From positions 684,001-748,000 of the forward strand of contig WPIO01000082.1 of NCBI GenBank assembly GCA_009760855.2: 64,000 nucleotides of DNA. Reading direction: 5' to 3'. Each line of letters starts with the position of its first letter. Position 1 is the stretch's first letter. Below are positions 1 through 10,450 of the stretch, in pieces. The notes below the pieces were generated by a model that was given only the letters and a program-made list of their open reading frames with translations, searched no databases and was not told where the DNA came from. The position numbers and the translations under genes are program-made. This DNA comes from Cristatella mucedo. Taxonomy: Eukaryota > Bryozoa > Phylactolaemata > Cristatellidae.

Positions 1-617
1 GCTAGCCCACGATAAACAAAGAAGGATGCACCAAGCAAACATACGACTCATGTGAATGGATGCAGGACAACGTCGGTGACCCGACTGCAGTAGGCAAACC
101 TAGCATAACTGAGAAGCTGGAAGCCCGCAATCTCCTCCAACTCAGCCAGCACCTGCACAGACTCTGGTCATCCTACTTCAAATGACTGTTAGCTGGATGA
201 CCGCATCAGCACAGCAGTCAAGTCCGGCCTACTCGCATTCAAGCTTCCAGTCTACAAATTAGCCAAATTATCTTCCTTTAGATGCTGACTACAGAACACC
301 TTTCAACCACGGGCATGAGATTACTCTGTGGTCGGGATGGGATGCTAAATTCTACCGACTCGCCAACGAAACGATGAATGCCACTACTAAATCGGTAGAA
401 TAGGCACAGCTGACCAATCACAGTGCCACTTGTTCTAATATGGATACACCAAAAACGACCCGTACAATTAGCACGGCGATACGTTCTAGCTCAGCTTGCC
501 TTTTACCGTGCTAATGCTTTTTCATCTTCGTATGATTGGCTGACATGATTCCTGGAGAACCAAACTCAATTTCGTTGAAAATAAGCTTGCCTAGGGCCAT
601 TTTGCAAGTTACCTTGA
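1..617. other. No recognisable gene
   Basis: Mixed-composition sequence. Scattered L2-like words are possible in the first 240 bp (CTCCAACTCAGCCAGCACC; ATGACCGCATCAGCACAGCA resembles the DDHISST region), but they are too degraded to call. Confidence 0.4.
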
Positions 618-812
618 TAATAATAATAATGCACTTGATAAAGCGCCCTCAGAGAACTCAATCTCTTTCTAGGCGCTTTACATTTGCTGCAAAGGGAAAC
701 ACAATTGAATGGTGAGTAATATCATGCTTGATAAACAACATGAATAACATGGTTAGGGGTGACATGCACAGGGTCAGCATGCAAATGTGGTTGATGGCAG
801 CATGCACAACCT
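618..812 (-). mobile_element. L2-like 3' end fragment
   Basis: AAT tail (618-630), then the family hairpin (GATAAAGCGCCCTC / GGCGCTTTACATTTGC) and about 110 bp of the 3' UTR with GGGTCAGCATGCAAATGTGG. Similarity to the other copies stops near 812. Confidence 0.8.
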
Positions 813-1927
813 TCCCAGCTTCACAGACCAGTAGGGACCTGCTGGTGAAAGGGCCACTTGAAGATACTGCAACGAGTGTGCATAGTCTTGAATACAGTGA
901 TTACAACTGTAACCAACACTGGGCAAGCATTTGTCCAGATGGTCTTGCATCCCGGAGCCTTGCATCCGGCCATACAGTCGGAGTTCAGGTTAAAGGTTTT
1001 ACAATGACACAATGGGCACGGCAAAAAGGAGTGATATCCAAGGGGGCCATTATTGGTATGTCCACTATGCCCATGGGAAGAACCAAACTTGAGACATTGA
1101 TGGTATATACCGTATATACCGCTGGATTGCAACACTGGACTACTTCTCAAAACCAAACGACGATTGATCACCGACCTATTAGCATGCAGGAATACATACC
1201 TTTTATCCAAGAGCTGCAGCCTTGGTCTAGCAGATACATCCCCATCTGCTGCTCGTAGTTAATTAAAAAAATGGCAACAATGTCGAAAGCTGGCTGAGTC
1301 GAAATACTCATGTCTCACAGGCTGAGCTGGTCTCATGGCCCCCAATAGCCAAGGCGGAGCCAGGATTTTCATCTAGGGGACAAAGGCCTGCAAAGGTTTT
1401 GTGTAGGAGAGCAAGAACTGTAAGATTTTCATGTAGGTAGGGTGAGACCAACAATCAATAAAAAATTATAGCACAAAGTGATAGCATTTATATGATACGA
1501 ACTCGGCAGTTGCTCATCGAGTAGAACAAAGAATAATTTTGCCACTGGTGACAAAAGGGTGTAAGAACAGGAGCAGGCTAGGTTGCTACCTAGCTGTAGG
1601 GGCAGGGGACAAATGGCCTCTGCCCCATGTCTCGGCAACTGCCGATAGCATTGTCCACCATCATCAATCCCTATACAAGCCAGCACAGGCCCAGCAGTAG
1701 CAGAAGTGTAGTTCAAAGAGCTATTATTTGCCCGGAGAGCTTCAAAGGACTACTAACTTCAAAATAAACATACGTTTGTACGGGCATCGTCAAACTATGA
1801 TTGGGGCTATTATCTTAGAAAGGTTTACAATCGATTCTTCAATTGGGCCAAGCTGCACAAAGAAGGTGCCATGATTAGAAGGAGACTGGCCCATGCTACT
1901 AAGAGGGGGGCAAGTGCAAAGAATTAC
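813..1927. other. No recognisable gene
   Basis: A 176-codon plus-strand frame (728-1258) and a 129-codon minus-strand frame overlap here. Neither shows a domain, and the first begins inside an L2 3' UTR. Likely chance. Confidence 0.5.
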
Positions 1928-2270
1928 TGCAATCCACTCTATTTTTCTAAGAAAAAAGTCTATTGGAAATGGGCTGTGCAAAGCTCTAACTTGGATTGCA
2001 AATTAAACTAGACTATCACTTACGTGTCCCTACAAATATTCGTGCCATTTCGAGCACGTTCTCATGCAATCCACACCAGCACCCCTGGTGGTGGATTCGG
2101 TGCTGGTCTGGGTCGAAGCAGTCGATTGCTGTGGATTGAAAGAGGAAGCTCACACTAGGGCAAAATTTTGAGAGGACACTTGAACAACCGGGTAGTTTAA
2201 TGTGCAATCCGAATTGGAGCTTCTTGCAGCAGATTTGCTATACATTTTTGCTTAATCAGAGTGGATTGCA
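1928..2270. repeat. Six regularly spaced, alternating TGCAATCCA motifs
   Basis: TGCAATCC occurs at 1928, 2065 and 2203, and its inverse (GGATTGCA or GGATTGAA) at 1993, 2133 and 2263. Orientation alternates strictly, with a spacing of about 59-72 bp. The sequence between motifs is not visibly repeated. Confidence 0.6.
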
Positions 2271-2345
2271 ATAATTCGTCGCACTCGGAAGGAGCAGGGC
2301 CAGGCAGATGAGGAAGATTCAGAAAACTCTAGAATGTCCCAGAAA

Positions 2346-2537
2346 GGTCTAGCCGGTTCTCAACCTGTGGGTCGCAACCCCTGTGGGGGTCGACCGATCC
2401 TTTCACAAGGGTTGCCTAAGACCATCGTAAAACAAGAATTTCCACATTTTGCACACAATAATTGTATGGTTGGGGGTCGCCACAACGTGAGGAACTGTAT
2501 TAAAGGGTTGCGGAATTAGGAAGGCTGAGAACCACTG
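2346..2537. mobile_element. SPIN-like non-autonomous hAT MITE, copy 1
   Basis: Ends are CCGGTTCTCAACCTGTGGG on the left and GGCTGAGAACCACTG on the right, matching the hAT TIR CAGYGGTTCTCAACC. Inside are GGGTCGCAACCCCTGTGGG, CCTAAGACCATCG, TTTGCACACAATAATTGTAT and GGGGGTCGCCACAACGTGAG. Copy 2 (6331) is the same element in the other orientation. No coding capacity. The right flank GACTAGAA fits the hAT target preference; the left end is damaged and no clean duplication is visible. Confidence 0.85.
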
Positions 2538-3099
2538 GACTAGAAGCTCCCATATTACATAAGACTCACATATGAGCAACTGGGCTTTGAAAAAATTGGC
2601 ACTGGCACTGGCTCCATAGGCAATCTCCAGTAACACCTGCCAAACAACTCGAGAGAAGAGGGTTTTGATGCCTATTACTCACGAAGGACACTAAGCATTA
2701 GGTTAAAGTAACACGTTTGCCTTCTACTGCACATTGCTTGCCTTCTACTGTTCCTCATCAGGTGACATTATTCCTTTCAGGGTATGTAAAGCAGCTAGAA
2801 ATATATTACATTATTTGAGGGTGCCATACAAATGCTTAATTGTTGATATTATTACCAAATTTTTTTTCAAAATACCTGAAACTTGATTGTCTTCTTCGTC
2901 TGTATCTCTGCCAACAAAAAGCCACCGAGAGGATCGGTAGCTTTCATCGTAGATTCCTAAAATGAAAGTGGCAAATCATGAAGCAGTGGTAAACTTCAGC
3001 AGCAGCTGCACGATACACACTATAAACACATAAATGGTAGCAAATTCAATAGCCTCATCTATGGCAAGATGCCACACTTTCATGACAAAACTGCTATGA

Positions 3100-5475
3100 T
3101 TAAGCAAAGTGAACCCACAAGCAGTGAGCTGTCCGTAGCAGCGGAAAAGCCTTTGCTGCTTTCACCCACTTGCTGCGAGCAAAAAACGTGCCAGATGCCG
3201 GACTCGAACCTATGACATGATTCGTGAAGCACAAGCACCTTAGCCCTAGCCTGAGACCAAAGTGACCGAGTGAGTTGCCAGGACCTGAGCCTCTCGTGCC
3301 ACTTGTGGACATCGGGCCAAACTTGTGAGAATGGCCAACATACACAATTTCCCCCTTCCTTGTGCCACGACATTCTATGTTAGCTATGCACAACGTATTG
3401 ACTGCACCAGCAACCCTCAATTGCCTGCCCTGCCCCGGGGCAGCATGCTCACGAAGCAGCTGCTCACCCTTATCATCATCGTCAATATCGTCGGCTGAGC
3501 TCACGTCATCTATGGCATCTTGGCCCCGAGACGTCGCGCATGCGCCCATCTCCGGGGCTGCCGTGGAGCCGCCATCACACAGCGCCACCATCGTGCTGCC
3601 GCCGCTTTCAGCGAGCGGCGGCATCGGTGTGACAAAGCCCAGCTCAGAGCTGCTGAGCAACCGACGACTGCTGCTGCCGCTGCTGCCAGCGTGCCGCCCA
3701 CCGGCATGGCTTCGCATGCGCAGTGTCACGTAGTCGCCGCCGTCGTCGTCATTGTCGTCATACACTACAAGCCTAAGCTCGTTTTTGCCTGCGCTGTCGT
3801 CCACACTGGCGACACCTGCGACGTCGCGCTCCGCATCAGGAGCCGGCCTAAATGCAGATCCGGAAGGGCAGTGAGCCGTCTTTGTCTCGGCACTGCCGGA
3901 TCGAGGCACGAGGCTGCTAAGGAATGCCAGCTCCGAGCCACCACGGCCACAGCTAGGGCTGCATGGCAGCAGCTCGCATTCCTCGTCTGGTTCCTCGGAA
4001 GACGGCCGCTGGGCACCCGGTGGCCGGGCCTCGGCTGGTGCACCAGGCCAACAGTCACTGCCCTGTGTCGCCCGTGAATCAGTGGCATTCACCAAGACTG
4101 AATCATCAGCGTTCTGCTGGTTCCCAAAGCCAAAAGCTGTGGGCTGATCGGCCACATGTCTGCCAGACTCTGGATGCACTCCACTGGGTGCCTGCAAATC
4201 TCCTGCAACACCCGATAGCTGTAAGTGAGCTTGCGACATTGGCATATTGGCAGCTGCTGCTGCTCCTCCTCCTGCTGCTTCAGTGGCAGGTACTGCAGCT
4301 AATCCTGCAGCAGCTTCGGTTGCCATATCGACTGCTGCTGCCGGCAGTACTGCCGATGTCGCCTTGGCTAAGTGTGACGTCATCTCGACTGCCGCTGCCA
4401 TTGCGTTTTCGGCTGGCAGCGGCTCGTCTGCGCGTGGTGTCACTGCCGGTTCTGTCACCGTTTCCGTTGCTATCTCGACTACTGCTGCCTTGGCTACTGC
4501 AGTTGCTGGCGCTGCCATCGTGGCTGCTGGAAACGCCTTCTCCATCGCTGTTGCCACAGCTAATGTCCAGTCCGACGCCAGTACAGCTGCTGCTGCCGTC
4601 ACCTCGGCTGCAATGCCGTCAACTTCTGCTGCCTCGGCCGCTGACGAATCGGCAACAGTCGACTCGGCTGCAGTAGCCTCAGCTTTGACGGCTGCCAGCC
4701 AGGCGCTGCCGCCTCCGGCGGCAGGCAGGCAGACAGAGCCATGGCGAGAGGTGGGACTGTGACGGCCGCTGCTCGAAGCGCTGTTGCTGGCTGCGTAGAA
4801 AGCGTGGAGGCACTCGCCAGGGCACGAGCCTGGCAGCGCCTCTACTGCTGCTGCTGCAGCGCTTGTCGGCCTGCCGGCACGATTTGCTGGATGGAGGCAA
4901 GTCACATCCGAGCCAGCCGAGCTGCATTCGGTAGCAGCGGAAGTGGTGGGCCCGCAGCCGCCGGGGTCGCGATCGACAGCTTGGCTGGTCCGGGAATGCC
5001 GAGCTTCAGGATCTGCACCGGAATACAAGCACGGGCTGCACCTATCGGCCGCCCCTGTCGGCAACAGGAATGCGTCCAAGCTTGCAGCGTTGACCTGCGC
5101 CGCCGAGCCAGCTGCTACCCCCGGGTCGGTTGCGTCAAAGCGCAGACGACTTCGCCGGCACCGTTCGTCCTCGGCTGGGGGCCGGGATGCGTCCCAGACG
5201 CTGGCAGCCCGGTCGCCGGAGGCAGCAGACAGGCTGCCTGCCGTGACGACGAAATGCATGGGTGCATTACGGCACGCAAGCAATGGATCGTTAACTTCCG
5301 GTGAAGGCTGTCCCAGCTTGGTCGCTGGCAGTGAGCGCACTGAGGCTGAGCCGATCAGAACACCAACTTCTGCAATGCCAGCAGCAAGATCACTAGCAGT
5401 GACAGAGAGACACGCCATTCCGGCAGTCAGTTGGTCCACATTGGCACTCAATTGAGCTGAGCCTGCAGAAGACAT
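3100..5475 (-). CDS. Long Ala/Ser-rich open frame, probable internal exon of an unknown protein
   Basis: A 791-codon open frame that I do not recognise. It is rich in Ala, Ser, Gly, Pro and Thr. The middle third is largely Ala/Glu/Thr repeats (4250-4700 in GCT/GCC-type triplets), and there are acidic clusters such as VVYDDNDDDGGDY and DDIDDDDKGEQ. It therefore looks disordered, with no transmembrane segment. The frame starts at an ATG at 5475, but a good acceptor (TTCTGCAG) ends at 5463, so an internal exon starting at 5462 is equally likely. The last roughly 80 codons (below about 3345) run into a SINE, so the true exon should end before that; no convincing donor was found. The region is GC-rich and the opposite strand also has frames up to 237 codons, so composition explains part of the openness, but probably not 791 codons. 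Confidence 0.45.
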   Translation of the reverse strand: MSSAGSAQLSANVDQLTAGMACLSVTASDLAAGIAEVGVLIGSASVRSLPATKLGQPSPEVNDPLLACRNAPMHFVVTAGSLSAASGDRAASVWDASRPPAEDERCRRSRLRFDATDPGVAAGSAAQVNAASLDAFLLPTGAADRCSPCLYSGADPEARHSRTSQAVDRDPGGCGPTTSAATECSSAGSDVTCLHPANRAGRPTSAAAAAVEALPGSCPGECLHAFYAASNSASSSGRHSPTSRHGSVCLPAAGGGSAWLAAVKAEATAAESTVADSSAAEAAEVDGIAAEVTAAAAVLASDWTLAVATAMEKAFPAATMAAPATAVAKAAVVEIATETVTEPAVTPRADEPLPAENAMAAAVEMTSHLAKATSAVLPAAAVDMATEAAAGLAAVPATEAAGGGAAAAANMPMSQAHLQLSGVAGDLQAPSGVHPESGRHVADQPTAFGFGNQQNADDSVLVNATDSRATQGSDCWPGAPAEARPPGAQRPSSEEPDEECELLPCSPSCGRGGSELAFLSSLVPRSGSAETKTAHCPSGSAFRPAPDAERDVAGVASVDDSAGKNELRLVVYDDNDDDGGDYVTLRMRSHAGGRHAGSSGSSSRRLLSSSELGFVTPMPPLAESGGSTMVALCDGGSTAAPEMGACATSRGQDAIDDVSSADDIDDDDKGEQLLREHAAPGQGRQLRVAGAVNTLCIANIECRGTRKGEIVYVGHSHKFGPMSTSGTRGSGPGNSLGHFGLRLGLRCLCFTNHVIGSSPASGTFFARSKWVKAAKAFPLLRTAHCLWVHFA
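3117..3345 (-). mobile_element. tRNA-derived SINE (family B) overlapping the Ala-rich frame
   Basis: Minus strand: A-box-like CTCAGGCTAGGGCTAAGG, a TTCACGA anticodon-arm region, a perfect B box GGTTCGAGTCC (complement of 3207-3217) and a tail with AAGGCTTTTCCGCTGCTACG. It matches the copy at 31475-31625 in order. Boundaries are approximate. Confidence 0.55.
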
Positions 5476-6322
5476 AAGGCTGGTTAATCATTAGTCATAA
5501 CATTTCAAGGATCATCGACTGGTCTACACAGGCAATCGTGGCACACACCAAGAGAATGCCAGCCGGACTGACAATCAAATGGAAAACACAAATGCCACTA
5601 AACCTCTAAACAGGCAGAGTGCACTTCACGGTAGGCAGGCACTACGTCGAGTACAAATAAAAAATCACAAGGTTGCCCGAGTTTAGAAAGGGGTCTATGG
5701 CACTGCGTGTGCATGCATGCATAATTATGACTCATGATATGCAGTGCAGATGAAAAATACATCATTAATTGAGATACAACCTCATACATTGCAGTGACAC
5801 AAATTTCTGGTGGTCCCAGCACTACCAGAAATAAGCTTTGCATGAGAAAAACTGATATCGCCGTTTTTCAGAGAAGATTGAAAAACGTTAAGTGAATCAA
5901 TCTGTTTGTTTGGTTTTCAAGCAAAGACATAATTATCAATAAATATTTCGTTGAAGCACCGGCCCAACAGTGCATAGACATATACTCGTACCCATACGTA
6001 TCAGCGACCCGGTGTTTGTGGCGAGCAATAGGAATTCGACCACGAAACATTAGACCGAAGCACACAGCGAATTTGTCAAATTAACACAATAACTTGCATG
6101 AGCATTTTCACAAACCACTGTATATAAACAAAAAAATTTCAAAATGAGCTTTTGTTTTCCACGTTTTCCCACCTAGTAGACATCACTAGGCATCCCCATT
6201 GCTTTTCAAAGGAATGCTGTCGTCAGGCGTATTTCATTTGCCTGGAGTTTGTAAAACCCTGCAATTTCTTAAGGCTATATATCTTGATTACCAGGAGTGG
6301 GTGGATATCACCAATCAGGACT
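5476..6322. other. No recognisable gene
   Basis: AT-rich. If the 3.1-5.5 kb frame is an internal exon, this would hold its upstream intron (minus strand); no further exon is visible. Confidence 0.5.
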
Positions 6323-6330
6323 GATTATGG

Positions 6331-6520
6331 TGGTGGTTGGTTCTCAACCTTACTAATGCAGCGACCCTTTAATACAGTTCTTCATGTTGTGGCGACCCCC
6401 AACCATAAAATTACTGTGTGCAAAATGTGGAAATGCGTGTTTCTGATGGTCTTAGGCGACCCCTCTGAAAGGGTAGTTCGACCCCCTAAGGGGTTGCGAC
6501 CCACAGGTTGAGAACCGCTG
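6331..6520. mobile_element. SPIN-like non-autonomous hAT MITE, copy 2, perfect TSD
   Basis: A 190-bp element in reverse orientation to copy 1, flanked by a perfect 8-bp target-site duplication GATTATGG (6323-6330 and 6521-6528), diagnostic of hAT. The right TIR is GGTTGAGAACCGCTG; the left TIR is slightly rearranged (GGTTGGTTCTCAACC). It shares AAAATGTGGAAAT and GGCGACCCC blocks with copy 1. Confidence 0.92.
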
Positions 6521-6867
6521 GATTATGGTATGCTAGAATTCAAATAAGGTATATGCTGATAAGGAAGGAAATCCTAATCTAGTCGTACGTATTGCGTGAA
6601 CAGGCTTTCAAATCTGCTTGGAGATGTGATGATGCTACAATAACCTTACAAAAATCGTGACCATAGTGGAAGAGAATACCAAGGCAGGCTAACACAGCAG
6701 AAAAATCCTCCAAGTAAGGCCGCTACTGTTGTGGCTGTAAATTCGGTTAGGCATACTGAAGTTATATGCACCGTGTGAAAATAATAACTGACAGCCCAAA
6801 AACAAGCATATGCTGTTAGTACGATTTCGTTAAGTGTGACGTCTCAACACGCTTCTCGAGACTTCTG

Positions 6868-7268
6868 GCCAGGCATAGATGCCACCAGCTTCTGTTTTGT
6901 CTCTTCTGCTGCAGCACATTTCACGGAGCCTGAGTTTTCCTGAAAGGTCGGCTACTGGTGTTGGCCGACCATCCAGCATCAGCCGCCTGTAGACATCTCT
7001 CCATGTTCATACTATCAGCTCAAATCAAGCAGCTGGCTTGCCAGCAAAATAACGACCCAAAATATACTGCCAGGCCAGTGAAGTATTTTGGCCCAGCCAG
7101 CAGTCTGATTTGAATCCTATAGAATGACTATGGAACGATACCGACAGGCGGCTGAGGCTAAATGGTCGGCCGGCACCAGTAGCAGACCTTTTCAGCAAAA
7201 CTCGGGCTCTGTGGAATATGTTTCAGCAGAAGAGACAGCGCAGAAGCTGGTGGCATCTTTCTCTGGCC
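6868..7268. repeat. Head-to-head inverted duplication, 138-bp arms
   Basis: The left arm (6868-7005, minus) and right arm (7130-7268, plus) are about 80% alike: both contain ACAGGCGGCTGA, GGTCGGCC, CACCAGTAGC, CAGCAGAAGAGACA and CAGAAGCTGGTGGCATCT. The spacer is 124 bp. The right arm sits in a 153-codon open frame (7124-7585); the left arm has an early stop after a 1-bp length change. Confidence 0.8.
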
Positions 7269-7849
7269 AAACAAGGGAGGTTATAAAGAATGGCAAGGGG
7301 GACGGTGACACACTAACCGCATACACATCAGCAGCACATGTATTTGTTTCCGGGCTGACAATTAATTTTTCACATGCTTCGAATAGCTTTAGTATGGCTG
7401 GCATCGTAGAAAAACCCCATATCTCCCAAATAAATTTACAGTCACAGCCGAGGCAGCCATACAAATGGGATTTTTGCCTGGGTATATTTCATATGTTTTT
7501 TTTTACACTTGCAATGCAAACTAAGGTGACAAGACTGCATCGTTGGCCATTGTATTTGGTTGAAGAATGTGCTAACGACAGATAATCAAACTCACATACC
7601 CATGGTGTTGATGTATTAGGATGCCAGAGCTCTATTAAAAGGTCAGTATGTTAGTAGGCTTGGCAGAAAGAAAAGATGGTTGCAGCTAACAGATGGTTCA
7701 GGGTATTAAGGTGCACATGAACTGGAGGCATTGTCCCCACAGGATTTGAGGCTATCACAGCCTAAGTAACACTGCAAACAGTCATGCTTGTTTCGATAAG
7801 GACACCACAGCCGAGCTAGTCATTACATTCGTGACAACACTAGACTTGC

Positions 7850-8360
7850 TACCCGTGTCTTGCCTGTGCAATAAGATGTTCAATGTTGGTTCAGGCTCTG
7901 CAGCTAGGCTTGTCTGTGACTAATGTTACAACTTATATTACACCACTTCTCACCAGTCAGCACAGGCTTCCCATCAAACAGAGTATCGACTGCAAGATTC
8001 TGTCACTCGATCTTAGGTACCTCCATTCTCTTTTGGCCTACGTACAGTGTCTTAATTACTTCCCAATAAGACCTCACGTCACACACTCACTCGACCAATT
8101 CAGGTTGCTTGCTTGGTGGTACCTTTAATGAACTTCAACAAATCCCTTGGACACCACTATGCCTTCAGTTCCTGTGCTCCTAAAGCCTGAAATTCACAAC
8201 CGAATGACATCACGGTCATCTCTTGACTTGACGACATTCACAAGAAAGCTAAAAACTCATTTTTCCCACGGCCTTTGCTTTTTCAGAGTGCCCTCTGTGT
8301 GCATGTGTCTTCTGAAATTGTGCTTGTCCATCACTAACCATTTATTCATCGTATACCTGA
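7850..8360 (+). mobile_element. L2-like coding fragment, strongly decayed
   Basis: Frameshifted remnant of the polymerase C-terminus: VTTYITPLLTSQHRLPIKQ at 7928, then KPEIHNR, LTTFTRKLKTHF at 8180-8265. It aligns in order with the copy at 43322-44272. The 3' hairpin is missing. Confidence 0.75.
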
Positions 8361-9221
8361 CGATGGACAGTCGGCCTTAATCTTCTGTTTGCATTCTTAA
8401 GCATGCGCTTACTAGTCCTAGATAGTTTAATATCTGCACCAGGGGGTACAATGTGTTTAGACAGACGAGCAAGCTACTTCAAAATATCGGTACGTGTCAA
8501 AGCACTTCACCAGTGAAGGCAGGACAGCCGAAGGACACAACAGAAGAGGCAATGCAGATATTTTTGTTGGTATACCATAAATGGCAAAAGCTTTAAGGTT
8601 TCACGATTGCAAGATAATTTTTGATACCGAACGGGACACAAACTGCAGACTGAATGATACCTGCACGTGGTCAGGTGTTCAGATTATGTTTCATCCGGCA
8701 CAGTCTTTACTGGAGATGGGGCCTTGTGCATGAGAAATAGGCAAAAATGAATCAGTCGATGTATGGAATTTGGCTCATAAGGTCAGTTGGGTCATCGAAA
8801 TGAATGTCCAAATCACCCAGAAAGAGGAATGGGCAATTTCTAGAACACGGAAAGATGCAGGTCTGGTGGCTGCCATTCTACCAATCCACTGAAGAGCCAA
8901 GCACAAGAGATAGAAGAAATGTATTCCATAATGAGTCACTTACGTGAAATTAACAATAGCTCCTACATGATCCAAGCTCAAGCTATGTTTGCCCATTAGC
9001 CCGTGAGGAGAGAAAAGCACAGGCTAACCATTCACCTATATACCAAAACCGGATGGTAAATGCTGTGGACTGTCTCCTGGTAGGCCTTAAAAATCACTAT
9101 CTGAGTGCTGTGCAATGAAACATTCTTATTTTGGCTAACAGCAAGGAAGCCGTGAGATCGATGTAAACATTTGGCCCGATTTCAGTGCTTCTACAGTGGC
9201 CTGCATATAGACAAAGCAATG
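8361..9221. other. No recognisable gene
   Basis: Unstructured sequence between an L2 fragment and a SINE. No frame of note. Confidence 0.5.
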
Positions 9222-9405
9222 CCACGCTGGTTTGGCCCAGTGGTTTAGGTGATCGCCCTGACCAAGGTTAAGGTATTAATATATCGAATGAATTATTATT
9301 ATTATTATTTGATGACCGAGGTCGTGGGCTGGAGCCCCATGGCAAATGTGAAGCGCCTGAATAGAGACTAAGTTTTCTTAGGGTGCTATACAAATGAATT
9401 ATATA
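9222..9405 (+). mobile_element. tRNA-derived SINE with L2-type 3' end (family A)
   Basis: A-box-like TTGGCCCAGTGGTTTAGG at 9231-9248, a tRNA-like body with a degraded B box (GGGCTGGAGCCCC, 9328-9340), then the L2-like tail AAGCGCCTGAATAGAGACTA / AGGGTGCTATACAAATG. An AAT-rich stretch (about 9270-9309) interrupts the body. The fused 3' end points to L2-driven mobilisation. Confidence 0.7.
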
Positions 9406-9737
9406 TAAGCATGCATGACTTCAATGCAGCAGGACAAGACCTCTTTAAGTACTGGCGATGCCTTTGAAACTTAGCTGCTGGCCAGGTAGTATCTCTTGAG
9501 AGTCGATACCGGGCCTGATGCACTATGTTGACAACACTACCCCGGCCCAGCATCGGTATCAAGGCAGTAGAAAGAAAAAGAAAAATAAGCATTGAAGGTT
9601 TCTAAAGTTGAACCAACAGTCTAATGTCACAGGCTTTACTGGACACATTTTTACCAAAGAATGAAAAACTAACCCAATACGATAAGCTCCAAGTGGAAGA
9701 TTGGCAATTCAGCTCACGACGAGTAAGCAGTCAACAA

Positions 9738-10450
9738 CCGTAATACTGTACGTTTTATATAACGCCTTCATAGAACTAAACCTCTCTGTCTAAGCACATT
9801 ACGTGTGCTGTAAAGGAAGCACGACCATATGATTAGTGTTAGCATCCACAGTGTCAGCACAAATAAACACACAGAGGACAAATCACAAGTGCCCAGCAAA
9901 TAGTGTGAGAAACAAGTGCGTTTTTTTAGCTTGGGTTTAAATGTCGTCAAAGCAAGAGACGTCGTGACATCAGTCGGGAGTGAGTTCCAGGCTTTGGGAG
10001 CATTCGAACTCAAGGCATCTCCAAAGGATTTGAAGTTCATTCAACGCACAGCTAAAAGATTTGAGTCAGAAGAGCAGGTGGTACGATGCCTAGCCTGGCT
10101 GAGGAGTAGCTCTAATTTGTAGGCTGGAGCCAGAGAATAAATGGAACCGAAAGTGAGTGATAAAACCTTGAAGACAACACGATGCTTGAATGGGAGCCAG
10201 TGCAGGTCGGCGAGAAGTAGTGTAATGTGGCACTGAAATTCTCACCACAGATAAGACTGGATGCAGTTTTGCACCAACTGCAAGCATCTGATTGCACAGG
10301 CCTGTAGATCTGCAAGCAAAAAGCTGGGCTACAGAAGTCGAGACGAGATGTCGTGCAGCACCTGTCTAAGCAGTCTCAAATTGTTGCATTGTTATGTCGC
10401 TGAAAGTAGGAAAGTAGGCAGACTTTACTGTGAGGCTGACAGGTCTGCTA
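9738..10450 (-). mobile_element. L2-like fragment
   Basis: The polymerase C-terminus reads SFGDALSSNAPKAWNSLPTD on the minus strand (about 10030-9960). A degenerate 3' hairpin lies at about 9755-9815. The part above 10090 matches the LVCREPRSCHITPLL region of other copies through frameshifts. Confidence 0.8.

Noticed and set aside
728-1258. 176-codon plus-strand frame
   Set aside because: It starts inside an L2 3' UTR, has no domain, and overlaps a 129-codon frame on the other strand.
3520-4762. Plus-strand frames of 170-237 codons opposite the Ala-rich frame
   Set aside because: They are shadows of a GC-rich, triplet-biased region (Leu-rich or Ala-rich translations of the same repeats). 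The minus frame is three times longer.
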